A stretch of DNA of 64,000 nucleotides from Tamaricihabitans halophyticus (lineage in GTDB: Bacteria; Actinomycetota; Actinomycetes; Mycobacteriales; Pseudonocardiaceae): the NCBI RefSeq assembly GCF_004340875.1, contig NZ_SLXQ01000021.1, positions 1-64,000 on the forward strand, read 5' to 3'. The notes under the pieces are model-generated. The model was not told the origin of the DNA. It saw only the letters and a list, made by a program, of their open reading frames with translations, and ran no database searches. Below, piece by piece: positions 25,798-33,990 of this stretch. A program made the position numbers and the translations under genes. Numbering within the stretch: position 1 is the first letter of the stretch; every line of letters begins with the position of its first letter.

Positions 25798-27120
25798 CTA
25801 TTCCGCGAATCCCGGCTGCCAGCGGGTCACGATAGCCCGCACGTCGAACTCCGCGTCCAACTGGCACTGGATCCCGACCGTGCCCGCGGTAACCCGATGG
25901 ATCATCAGCCATTGCGGTGGCAGGTTCAGCGAACGCCCGGTCTGGAAATCGGCCCGCCGTGTATCGGTCAACCGGCCAGCCTGGCGCTGGGCCCACCGCC
26001 GGGTGAAGTGGAATCGTGAGGTGCGCAAGGGCTCGACGAGCGGCGCAAGGTAGGAGTACACGTCCTCGGCGTCGATCTCGGTGCTTGGCTGGACGAACCC
26101 CTCTGCCCGCAGTACTCGCAGCAGCTCGTCGTGGTCGGCGTCCAGTGCCAGCCGCATGATCGTGCCGAGCGCGGGCGGCGCGCCGTTCGGCAGCTTTGTG
26201 GCCGCGCCGAAGTCGATCACGCAGAGCCGGCCGTCCGGGCAGATCATGAAGTTGCCCGGATGTGGGTCCGAGTGCAGCAGTTTTGCCCGCTCCGGCGAGG
26301 AGTAGTGGAACTCCGCGAGCAGTCGACCAGCCGAGTTACGCTGATCCACCGTCCCGCCTTCGATGATTTTCGCCAGCGGGGTACCGGTGATCCATTCGGT
26401 CACCACCACCTTCGGTGCGCTGGCCACCACCTTGGGCACCAGGACGTGCGGGTCCCCGTCGAAGGCCGCGGCGAAGGCGCGCTGGTTATCCGCCTCGGTC
26501 CGGTAATCCAGCTCCTCGTCCATCCGCTCGGACAGCTCCGCGAGCAGCGGCTTGACGTCGGCGCCCGGCACGATCGCCTGGAACAACCGGCTGAACCGGC
26601 GCAGCTGTCGCAGATCTCCGCGTAGCGCTTCGTCCGCACCGGGGTACTGCACTTTCACCGCGACCTCGCGGCCGTCGTGCCATTCGGCGCGATGCACCTG
26701 GCCGATGCTCGCTGCGGCCACCGGCTCGTCATCGAACCGGGCAAACCGGCGACGCCATCCTTTGCCGAGCTGCTCATCCAGAACTCGATGGGTGAGCTTG
26801 GCGCGCATCGGCGGTGCTGCGGACTGGAGCTTGGTCAGCGCTTCTCGATAGGGCGCGGCGTAGGCATCCGGTACCGCCGCCTCGAAGACGCTCAGCGCCT
26901 GCCCGAACTTCATCGCGCCGCCCTTGAGCTGGCCGAGTACGGCGAACAGCTGCTCGGCGGTTTTCTCCGAGACGGCCGCGCTGACCTCCTCCTGACTTTG
27001 TCCGGTCAGCCGTTTACCCCAGCCGCCGACGACCCGACCGGCAACGCCGATCGGCAGACTCGCAAGTTTCGCCGTACGGGCGGCCGAACGGCGGGGCAGT
27101 TCCGCGGATTCCTCGCTCAC
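25798..27120 (-). CDS. ABC1/AarF-type atypical kinase
   Basis: 440 aa. The UbiB/ADCK family signature KxGQ (GGAMKFGQALS, near 73) is followed by PVAAASIGQVHRAEW (Ala-rich loop), VAVKVQYPG (ATP Lys) and the catalytic HSDPHPGNFMI and VIDFGAATKLP. Such proteins act in quinone biosynthesis or lipid handling. GTG 27120 starts the conserved part; the frame continues upstream through the neighbouring gene and was not used. M. tuberculosis Rv3197, beside whiB7, is the expected counterpart (from memory). Confidence 0.88.
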   Translation of the reverse strand: MSEESAELPRRSAARTAKLASLPIGVAGRVVGGWGKRLTGQSQEEVSAAVSEKTAEQLFAVLGQLKGGAMKFGQALSVFEAAVPDAYAAPYREALTKLQSAAPPMRAKLTHRVLDEQLGKGWRRRFARFDDEPVAAASIGQVHRAEWHDGREVAVKVQYPGADEALRGDLRQLRRFSRLFQAIVPGADVKPLLAELSERMDEELDYRTEADNQRAFAAAFDGDPHVLVPKVVASAPKVVVTEWITGTPLAKIIEGGTVDQRNSAGRLLAEFHYSSPERAKLLHSDPHPGNFMICPDGRLCVIDFGAATKLPNGAPPALGTIMRLALDADHDELLRVLRAEGFVQPSTEIDAEDVYSYLAPLVEPLRTSRFHFTRRWAQRQAGRLTDTRRADFQTGRSLNLPPQWLMIHRVTAGTVGIQCQLDAEFDVRAIVTRWQPGFAE

Positions 27121-27142
27121 GCGACCATTCTCGCGATAGTGG

Positions 27143-28270
27143 TCAACAAGCGCACCCAATCCGGCCGCCTTTTCGGGCGTAGGTTCGCTCACCGGTGCAA
27201 GCGCAGTCCGGATGTCGCGGCGATTCGATCCGCCAAACGGAGCAGTCGTAGGGGTCGATCGTGAGTCGCCCCTGCCAGGTTGCTGGTGGCGGTTCGGCGT
27301 GGTCCAAGGCGGCGAGCAGTTGTCCAACGGCCGCGGCCGCGACGGCGTTGACGCAGGTCGCATCGGTATGCGCGACTTTTCCGGCCAGTTGCGCGGCGAG
27401 CATCGGCCATGCCGGATCATGCTCGGCCCGATACAGCTCGACACAACGTAGGCAACTCGATCGGCCGGGCAGGACGAAGGGGCCGATGACCCCGAGGGCG
27501 TCCAAGGCGTATGCGGACAGGTGGGGTACCCCGTCGATGGCCAGTTCCTGGACGAGCTCCGGCAGTGGCACCACGGAATCGGTGAGCACGGCCAGCGAGC
27601 GCCACCGCTGACCGGCCTTGCGCTGTCGCCTGGCCCCGGCCGCTTCGCCGAAGCTGGCACGCGGTGTGCCAAGGTCCGCGGTGGTGTAGCCGCAACCGAG
27701 GTCGGCGTGCGGGACGGCGCCGCTAGCCTGGACCGTCACCCGACCCACCCCGGAGGTGCCGAGCATGCCGGCGATGGCGCTGGCCAGGCGCCCGCTCCCG
27801 ATGACCCGAACGGCACTGTTCGCGCGATCCGCGAGCACGGAGCGGGTGGTACGGACGGTGTCGACCGGGCGGGTCCTGGCGCGCAGCGCTACGGTGCCGG
27901 CCTCGTGTCGCAGCGGGCCAGTGAGCGGTACCGGGTTGGCGTCGGCCGCCGCGTCCTCGAGCAGGCCGTGCTCGGTCAGCATGCCAAGTAGTTGATCAAG
28001 CTCGGCGCCGTGCTCGGTGGCTGCCTCGTGTAACGCGGTACGGGATCGGGTGCCGTCCAGCAGGTGAAGCGTCTCGATCATCGCCGGTACCAGCCCGCTC
28101 AGCACCACCGCGTGCCGTGGGTCGAGGCCGAGCTGTACCTCGCCGGGGCCGCGGTCGAGTATCGCCATCCCACTGGGCAACCGGGGACGGTGGGGGAGCG
28201 CGGTGTGGGGTGTTTGCTCGGCACGCGACTCGGTGTCCGCGGGCTCGGTTGTGGTCGGTAATCTCGTCAT
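27143..28270 (-). CDS. ThiF/cyclodehydratase-like protein
   Basis: 375 aa. The N-terminal part resembles the leader-binding region of TOMM cyclodehydratases; the middle has a Rossmann-like VRVIGSGRLASAIAGMLGTSGVGRVTVQ (about 153-180). The C-terminal half has CLRC near 277 and a Cys-rich end (HPDCAC, IGCAC) consistent with a bound zinc. No precursor peptide or dehydrogenase is nearby, so RiPP biosynthesis is not supported. It lies upstream of the AarF-like gene on the same strand, as in mycobacteria from memory. Confidence 0.7.
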   Translation of the reverse strand: MTRLPTTTEPADTESRAEQTPHTALPHRPRLPSGMAILDRGPGEVQLGLDPRHAVVLSGLVPAMIETLHLLDGTRSRTALHEAATEHGAELDQLLGMLTEHGLLEDAAADANPVPLTGPLRHEAGTVALRARTRPVDTVRTTRSVLADRANSAVRVIGSGRLASAIAGMLGTSGVGRVTVQASGAVPHADLGCGYTTADLGTPRASFGEAAGARRQRKAGQRWRSLAVLTDSVVPLPELVQELAIDGVPHLSAYALDALGVIGPFVLPGRSSCLRCVELYRAEHDPAWPMLAAQLAGKVAHTDATCVNAVAAAAVGQLLAALDHAEPPPATWQGRLTIDPYDCSVWRIESPRHPDCACTGERTYARKGGRIGCAC

Positions 28271-28411
28271 GCCTGTCGGTGTACAACAGGTCCGGGCAAG
28301 CGGCCAAATGAGTTATCCACAGGTATTCCCTGGCGGCGCGATCCGCTAAGTCACATCATTCACACCTGTTGGGACGCACCGAATGTCGGTCGCCCGTCGT
28401 ACCGTAAGAGC

Positions 28412-28945
28412 GTGGCCGAATCACGTGTCGAGGTGCGCAGGAGTAAGCGCCGCAAGCGCACGGTCACCGCCTATCTGGACGGTGATGCCCTGGTCGTGCT
28501 CATCCCGGCGCGGATGAGCAGGGCCGAGGAAGAACATTGGGTTGCCGAGATGCAGCGCAAGCTGCTGCGTAGCGAAACCAAACGCCGATCCCCTGCTCGG
28601 GAGTCAGATGCGGCCTTGCTCGCCCGGTGCGCCCAGCTGAACGAGAAGTACCTGGACGGCAAGGCGGTGCCGGCGAGTGTGCGCTGGGTACGGCCGATGC
28701 GCACGCGGTGGGCATCCTGTACTCCGGTCGACCAGACGATTCGGGTTTCCGAGCGGCTCAGGGACACCCCGTCGTGGGTGCTCGACTACGTGCTTGTGCA
28801 CGAGCTCGCGCATCTGCGGGTGGCCGGTCACAACGCCGAGTTCTGGGCTCTGGTGGAGAATTATCCGAAGGCCGAACGTGCCATTGGCTACCTGGAAGGG
28901 CTCTCCGCCGCGGCCGGGCTGGACCTCTCGCTGGACGACGACTGA
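28412..28945 (+). CDS. YgjP/M48-type zinc metallopeptidase
   Basis: 177 aa. The zinc motif HELAH is at His130-Glu131-His134, followed by GHNAEFW with His140. The N-terminus VEVRRSKRRKRTVTAYLDGDALVVLIP and MRTRWASC are typical of the YgjP-like (DUF45) family. Substrate unknown. GTG 28412 has TACCGT (28400-28405) exactly 6 nt before it, so the mRNA is probably leaderless. It diverges from the ThiF-like gene and converges on the DUF2342 gene. Confidence 0.85.
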   Translation: MAESRVEVRRSKRRKRTVTAYLDGDALVVLIPARMSRAEEEHWVAEMQRKLLRSETKRRSPARESDAALLARCAQLNEKYLDGKAVPASVRWVRPMRTRWASCTPVDQTIRVSERLRDTPSWVLDYVLVHELAHLRVAGHNAEFWALVENYPKAERAIGYLEGLSAAAGLDLSLDDD

Positions 28946-28989
28946 CCGCGGGCGCCCAGCTCGCCGGTCAGTCGAGGCCAGCTCCGCGG

Positions 28990-30387
28990 TCAGGCGCGGC
29001 CGGACCCGCTATCGTCGTCCGGCTGGTCCGAGTTGGGCTCTTCCGCCTCGGCCGCTGACTCGCCTTCGGTCTCGCGCCGCGCGCGTTCGGCACGTTCCAG
29101 CGCGGCGATCGGGTCGTCGAGATCGGCGGAAAAGTCCGCCGAGCCGAGTTCGCCGCTGAGCCGCTCGGCGAAGGCGAGGGGATCGTCCAGGTCTGCCGCG
29201 GTCGGGAGCAGATCCGGATGGGCCCAGATGCCGTCCCGCGTCTCGATACCGTGCTGGTCGCCGACCAGCTGCCAGAGAGACGAAGCCGCTCGCAACCGTC
29301 GTGGCCGCAACTCGAGGCCGACCAGGGTGGCGAAGGTCTGCTCGGCGGGTCCGCCAGAAGCGCGCCGCCGGCGCAACGTCTCGCGCAACGCGTCGGCGCC
29401 CGGCAACCGCTCGCGCACCGCGTCGGCGACGACCACATCCACCCAGCCCTCGACGAGCGCCAGCAGCGTTTCCAGCCGGCTCAGCGCGGCCTTCTGCTCC
29501 TCGGTGGTCTGTGGCTCGAGGATGCCCGACTGCATTGCCTGCTCGAACGTGGCCGGATTCGCCGGGTCGATCTGGCTGGCCAGTTGCTCGAGCGCGCTGG
29601 TGTCCACCGTGATGCCGCTGGCGAACTCCTCGACCGTGGCCAGCAGCCGCTGCCGGAGCCAGGGCACATGCGCGAACAGGCGCTGATGCGCGGCCTCGCG
29701 TGCGGCGAGGAAAACCAACACTTCGCTGCCTGGCCGCTCAAGGCCATCGGTGAACTTCTCGATGTTCGCCGGCAGCAGTGCTCCGGTCGCGTCCGGGCCG
29801 AGCGGCAGCCCCACGTCGCTGGAGGTCAGTACTTCGTCGGCGAGCTGTGCCAGCGCGTTGCCCAGCTGGGAGCCGTAGGCCATTCCGCCAACCTGGCCGA
29901 GCATCGACAGCAGCGGGCCAGCCTGCTGTTTGGCCTCCTCTGGCAGCGCGGACATCCAGGAGTTGGACACCTGCCGCGCGACGGGGTCACACAGCCGTTG
30001 CCAGGTGGGCAGGGTCTTGTCTACCCAGTCCTTGGCGCTCCACAGCTTGGTGCTGGTCGCGCCAGCTGGCAGGATCGTGGCGGGATCCAGCCACATCTCG
30101 GCCAGATGCGCCGCGTCGCGTACCGCCGCCTCGTCCATATTCGATGAGGCGTTGCTGAGCCGCTGCAGCGCGATCTGTTTTGCCAGGTCATAGTTCACCG
30201 GCCCGCTGGAGGAGCCAGCCTGGCTGAGCATCTGGCCGAGCTGGCTGAGCATCTGGCCGAGCTGGTTGAACGCGTCCGCGGGATTTCCACCTCCCGAGCC
30301 CGACTGTCCGGACCCGCCGCGGGCCGGGTCGTTGTCGCCGCCTTTGTCGGGATCGGGCACGCCGAATCCGAACGGGAGATTGCTCAT
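28990..30387 (-). CDS. Zincin-like protein, DUF2342/Zincin_2 family
   Basis: 465 aa. The opening MSNLPFGFGVPDPDK and a Gly/Ser/Gln-rich region (residues 15-60, with LGQMLSQLGQMLSQ repeated) precede a helical core. The segment VFLAAREAAHQRLFAHVPWLR carries R-E-x-x-H in place of HExxH, which I recall as usual in this family. The C-terminal tail is acidic (ESAAEAEEPNSDQPDDDSGSG). Function unknown; Rv3195 is the expected mycobacterial counterpart. Confidence 0.8.
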   Translation of the reverse strand: MSNLPFGFGVPDPDKGGDNDPARGGSGQSGSGGGNPADAFNQLGQMLSQLGQMLSQAGSSSGPVNYDLAKQIALQRLSNASSNMDEAAVRDAAHLAEMWLDPATILPAGATSTKLWSAKDWVDKTLPTWQRLCDPVARQVSNSWMSALPEEAKQQAGPLLSMLGQVGGMAYGSQLGNALAQLADEVLTSSDVGLPLGPDATGALLPANIEKFTDGLERPGSEVLVFLAAREAAHQRLFAHVPWLRQRLLATVEEFASGITVDTSALEQLASQIDPANPATFEQAMQSGILEPQTTEEQKAALSRLETLLALVEGWVDVVVADAVRERLPGADALRETLRRRRASGGPAEQTFATLVGLELRPRRLRAASSLWQLVGDQHGIETRDGIWAHPDLLPTAADLDDPLAFAERLSGELGSADFSADLDDPIAALERAERARRETEGESAAEAEEPNSDQPDDDSGSGRA

Positions 30388-30489
30388 ACCCCAACGGTAC
30401 GCGGCGTACCTCCAGCCGTCCGTGGCCCGGTCGGCTCGATTTTGCCGCGTTCGCGCGTAGCGGAGCGGTCAGCTATTGCGTGACGGTCG

Positions 30490-30504
30490 ACTACCGACGG
30501 TAGT
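30490..30504. promoter_or_regulatory. 15-bp palindrome, possible operator upstream of the glycosyltransferase
   Basis: ACTACCG-A-CGGTAGT is a perfect inverted repeat about 127 nt before GTG 30631. Size and symmetry suit a dimeric repressor such as a TetR-family protein, but no such regulator gene is adjacent. Confidence 0.45.
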
Positions 30505-30556
30505 AAATGACGACGAGCCGTTCCTGGCCGTGATCAACATATAGCGCGTGGCAGGG

Positions 30557-30586
30557 CTTGCGGCAAGACCCCGGTCGTGCCGCAAG
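30557..30586 (+). promoter_or_regulatory. Stem-loop in the glycosyltransferase leader
   Basis: CTTGCGGCA (30557-30565) and TGCCGCAAG (30578-30586) form a 9-bp perfect stem with a 12-nt loop, ending 44 nt before GTG 30631. It could be a leader hairpin or a second operator. Confidence 0.4.
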
Positions 30587-30630
30587 ATCTTCGGCCGGAG
30601 TCAGAACCGACCGAAAGCAGGTGTCGCGAA

Positions 30631-31878
30631 GTGCGCGTGTTGTTGTCGACGTATGGGTCACGCGGTGATGTCGAACCGCTGGTGGGACTCGCGGTGCGGT
30701 TGCGGGAACTCGATGTGCGGGTTCGGGTCTGCGCGCCGCCGGACGAGGATTTCGCGCGACGGTTGGGCGATGTGGATGTGCCCTTGGTGCCCGTCAGCCA
30801 GTCGGCGCGGGTGCGGGCCAAGGACGCCCCGTCGGTGTCGAGCCTGCCGCGACACGCGGCAGAGGTCATCGCCAGGCAGTTCGAGGTGATCGCCCCGGCG
30901 GCGGAGGGGTGCGATGTGCTGCTGGTGACCGGCATGATGCCGGCGGCGGCCGGCGCGCTGTCCGTTGCCGAAATGCTCGGTATCCGGTCCGTGTCGGTCA
31001 CCTTCCAGCAACTCACCCTGCCGGCTTCGCATCGCCGGCCGCTGGCCTATCCGGGACGCGCGTTCCCGCCGGGGGTAACCGACAATCGGGCACTGTGGGA
31101 GCTGGACGCGCAGAGTACCGACGCGCTGTTCGGCGAGGCGCTCAACGCGAATCGTGCGGCTGCCGGCCTGCCCGCCGTGCGCAACGTCCGCGATTTCGTG
31201 ATCGGCAAGCAGCCATGGCTGGCGACCGACCCGGTGCTGGATCCATGGCAGGCGAGCCCGGAGCTGGACCCGGATCTGGGCGTGGTGCAGACCGGCGCGT
31301 GGATCTCGCCGGACGAGCGGCCGCTCCCAGCCGAGCTGATGGAATTCTTGGCAGCCGGTGCGCCACCGGTGTACGTGTGCTTCGGCAGCATGCCGATGCG
31401 GGATTCGGCGGACGTCGCCAAGGTGGCTATCGACGCGGTCCGGGGACAGGGCCGTCGCATCGTCATCGGGCGCGGCTGGGCGGACCTCACCTTGATCGAC
31501 GGCCTGCCCGACTGCCTTTCCGTTGGCGAGGTCAACCATCAGGCGCTGTTCGGTCGAGTGGCCGCCGTCGTGCACCACGGTGGCGCGGGCACCACGGCCA
31601 CTGCCACCAGGGCCGGTGTGCCTCAGGTCGTGGTTCCCCAACTGGCGGATCAGCCCTACTGGGCGGGCCGCGTGGCCGAACTCGGCATCGGCGCGGCACA
31701 TGACGGACCGACGCCGACCTTCGAGTCCCTTTCGGCCGCGCTCGACACGGCTCTGACCTCGGAAACCCTGGTACGGGCGGGCACCGTGGCTGGCGCGATC
31801 CGCACGGACGGGGCGACGGTCGCCGCGAAGCTGCTTGTCGAGACGGCCGCCGCCGACCAACCAGCCGCGTCGGCGTGA
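30631..31878 (+). CDS. GT1-family glycosyltransferase (vancomycin-type/MGT)
   Basis: 415 aa GT-B enzyme. The N-terminal VRVLLSTYGSRGDVEPLVGLAVRL is the classic start of GtfA/B- and rhamnosyltransferase-like enzymes. The nucleotide-sugar-binding C-terminal motif is HHGGAGTTATATRAGVPQVVVPQLADQPYWAGRV. It would move a sugar from a nucleotide donor to a small hydrophobic acceptor or lipid. No biosynthetic cluster surrounds it. GTG 30631 was preferred to an upstream in-frame ATG because the fold begins there. The upstream region has two inverted repeats. Confidence 0.85.
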   Translation: MRVLLSTYGSRGDVEPLVGLAVRLRELDVRVRVCAPPDEDFARRLGDVDVPLVPVSQSARVRAKDAPSVSSLPRHAAEVIARQFEVIAPAAEGCDVLLVTGMMPAAAGALSVAEMLGIRSVSVTFQQLTLPASHRRPLAYPGRAFPPGVTDNRALWELDAQSTDALFGEALNANRAAAGLPAVRNVRDFVIGKQPWLATDPVLDPWQASPELDPDLGVVQTGAWISPDERPLPAELMEFLAAGAPPVYVCFGSMPMRDSADVAKVAIDAVRGQGRRIVIGRGWADLTLIDGLPDCLSVGEVNHQALFGRVAAVVHHGGAGTTATATRAGVPQVVVPQLADQPYWAGRVAELGIGAAHDGPTPTFESLSAALDTALTSETLVRAGTVAGAIRTDGATVAAKLLVETAAADQPAASA

Positions 31879-31981
31879 TCATTTGCCGGTGGCGCTGCCG
31901 GGCCGCGAAATCGTAGGTCCAGCGACGGCAGTGTGGATGTCGCTGCGGCTGAGCCGGCCGAAGGTCGTACGCTGTTCCCCC

Positions 31982-33085
31982 GTGACCGCACGTAGCAAGG
32001 ACCAACCGCAGGACGATCCGCAGCGAGCCGCGCCGCGCCGGGAGCGCCGGCTTACCCGGCGCGGGTGGACGGTGCTGCTCAGCTTCGTGTTGCTACTCGC
32101 GTTCGGCCTGCTCGGCGCCTTCGTGCGGGTCCCGTATGTCGGGCTGGGGCCAGGGCCGACCTTCGACACCCTCGGCGAGTCCGAAGGTGTCCCGGTGGTC
32201 ACCGTGCAAGGGCCGGTGCGGACCTACGAAACCAGTGGCGAGCTCCGGATGACCACCGTGTCACTTTCCGACGAGGTCACGTTGTTCGGCGCGCTCGGGA
32301 TGTGGGCAAGCGGCCGGTACGCCCTTGATCCGCGGGAACAGTACTTCAAGCCTGGGCAAACCCAGGAAGAGGTCGAGCAGGAGAACACCGAACAGTTCCA
32401 GAGTTCGCAGGGCCAGGCGGAGACCGCCGCGCTGCGTGAGCTCGGTAAACCAGTCAAGGTGTACGCCGACCAGGTGGTCCGGGACGGCCCCGCGGCCGAC
32501 GCGATCGAAGCGGGCGACGAGTTGGTTGAGGTGCACGGCAGCCAGATCGATGAGGCGGCCGATGTGGTCAAGGCCCTCGAGGACACGAAGCCCGGTGATC
32601 GGGTATCGCTCACCGTACGTACCGACGGTCAGCAGGAACGCACGATCTCGGTGCGGCTGGCTGAGCGACCCGAGGATATCGGCGGTGACTTCGGCTACCT
32701 CGGTCTGACCCCGGTCGACCGCGCTGACGTGAATTTCGACATCTCGATCAAACTCGAGGACATCGGTGGCCCCTCCGCCGGGTTGATGTTCGCGCTGGCG
32801 ATCATGGATCGCCTCCAGCCGGAGGACCTCGTCGATGGTAAGCATGTCGCGGGTACCGGTGAGATCAACAGTGCCGGCAAGGTCGGCGAGATCGGCGGGA
32901 TCAGCTTCAAACTGGTCGCCGCGCGCGAGGCTGGCGCCGAGGCGTTCCTGGTTCCCGCCGGCAACTGTGCTGAGGCCAAGGGGAACGCGCCGGACGGCCT
33001 CGAGCTGATCAAGGTCGGCAACCTCGGCGAAGCGGTGGACGCGTTGGCCGCACTGCGCGCGGGAGACCCGATCCCCAAGTGCTGA
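31982..33085 (+). CDS. YlbL-family PDZ/Lon-type (S16) membrane protease
   Basis: 367 aa. A basic N-terminus and one transmembrane helix (VLLSFVLLLAFGLLGAF, about 35-51) anchor it. A PDZ domain (VVRDGPAADAIEAGDELVEVHGSQI) lies in the middle, and an S16 protease domain ends the protein. The Ser-Lys dyad is Ser in GGPSAGLMFAL and Lys in SAGKVGEIGGISFK. Relatives degrade membrane-associated or division proteins outside the membrane. A TACGCT box lies 8 nt before GTG 31982. Rv3194c is the expected counterpart, beside UPF0182. Confidence 0.88.
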   Translation: MTARSKDQPQDDPQRAAPRRERRLTRRGWTVLLSFVLLLAFGLLGAFVRVPYVGLGPGPTFDTLGESEGVPVVTVQGPVRTYETSGELRMTTVSLSDEVTLFGALGMWASGRYALDPREQYFKPGQTQEEVEQENTEQFQSSQGQAETAALRELGKPVKVYADQVVRDGPAADAIEAGDELVEVHGSQIDEAADVVKALEDTKPGDRVSLTVRTDGQQERTISVRLAERPEDIGGDFGYLGLTPVDRADVNFDISIKLEDIGGPSAGLMFALAIMDRLQPEDLVDGKHVAGTGEINSAGKVGEIGGISFKLVAAREAGAEAFLVPAGNCAEAKGNAPDGLELIKVGNLGEAVDALAALRAGDPIPKC

Positions 33086-33096
33086 CGCCGTGTGAG

Positions 33097-33118
33097 CGCG
33101 TTCTTTAAGGTTAGCGAG
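33097..33118 (-). repeat. 22-bp repeat in a convergent intergenic gap (copy 2)
   Basis: This is the exact reverse complement of 19174-19195. It lies between the stops of the YlbL-like gene and the PPA1309-family gene, which converge. Confidence 0.8.
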
Positions 33119-33142
33119 TCTGGCGTGGTCGCCGGCGCCAGC

Positions 33143-33847
33143 TTAGGGGGCCGTCAGCGTCGCGCGCAGCGCGTCGGTGAGGTTGGGCGCCAGCTCGGGA
33201 TGCACGATGACCTCTTCGGTATCGGTCGAGTCACTGCCGGTCTCGGTGCTGGAACCGGTATCGCGCAGCCGAAGCACGCAGGCCACGGGGCCGTCCCGCA
33301 GAACCGCGGCCACCAGCCGTGCTTCGGTGCGGTCCGGATGGTCCGCGGCCGCCGCCCGCAACCGCTCGGCATCCACCGCTGCGCCGTCGTCGGCGTCTTC
33401 ACCACCAGGTAGATCCTGTTCGGCCCCTGGTGGCAGTACCACGATCTCCTGGACAAGCGCACAGCCGTGCACCGTCTCCGGCCACATGATGCCGGCAAGC
33501 GCCTCGCCGAGGTCGCCCTCCGGCAGTGCCTCCTGCGCGACGGGAGTCAGTGGCGCGCCCGCGTCTACCTGGCCGGCCAGGTCGGGTTGCAACTCGAGCA
33601 GGCTGGTGGTCGGCACCAGCGCGAACAGCTGTGTCGGCTGGTCCCAGCCGCCAGTGGCGACGAACTCCTCGACTTCGCGCGCGAGCGCGGTGACGGTCGG
33701 CTGGTCAACGCCAAGCTGGCTGGGGGAGTTATCCCCGGGGGAGCTTTCCCAGGAAGGGTTCGTGGCAGGCACGCCGTTCATGGTGGCATCCGAGCCCCTG
33801 CCAAGTGCCGCAGCCCCACCTGCCATGATTGGCATAGTGACCCGCAT
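33143..33847 (-). CDS. PPA1309-family protein
   Basis: Up to 234 aa. The core ALAREVEEFVATGGWDQPTQLFALVPTT and PPGAEQDLP followed by RLVAAVLRDGPVACVLRLRD fit the PPA1309-like family found next to YlbL and UPF0182 genes in actinobacteria. Function unknown. The N-terminal ~45 residues are low-complexity (Gly/Ser/Asn/Pro). The true start could be ATG 33826 (MAGGAAALG), because a longer start leaves no ribosome binding site. Confidence 0.75.
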   Translation of the reverse strand: MRVTMPIMAGGAAALGRGSDATMNGVPATNPSWESSPGDNSPSQLGVDQPTVTALAREVEEFVATGGWDQPTQLFALVPTTSLLELQPDLAGQVDAGAPLTPVAQEALPEGDLGEALAGIMWPETVHGCALVQEIVVLPPGAEQDLPGGEDADDGAAVDAERLRAAAADHPDRTEARLVAAVLRDGPVACVLRLRDTGSSTETGSDSTDTEEVIVHPELAPNLTDALRATLTAP

Positions 33848-33990
33848 CGCGTCCGATTTGCCGGATGCCTGCGGGAACTCTAAGCACCATCCGTAGAGTT
33901 AAGCAGAGTAACCAGTAGTGGCGGTTACGTCCGGTTAGCGGAGCGTGGTCGCCTCCTGCACTTGAACGTCACGAACCTGGAGCGTGCCCA

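Noticed and set aside
27143-28270. RiPP (thiazole/oxazole) biosynthesis locus
   Set aside because: Only a ThiF/cyclodehydratase-like protein is present; no precursor peptide, YcaO or dehydrogenase was found.
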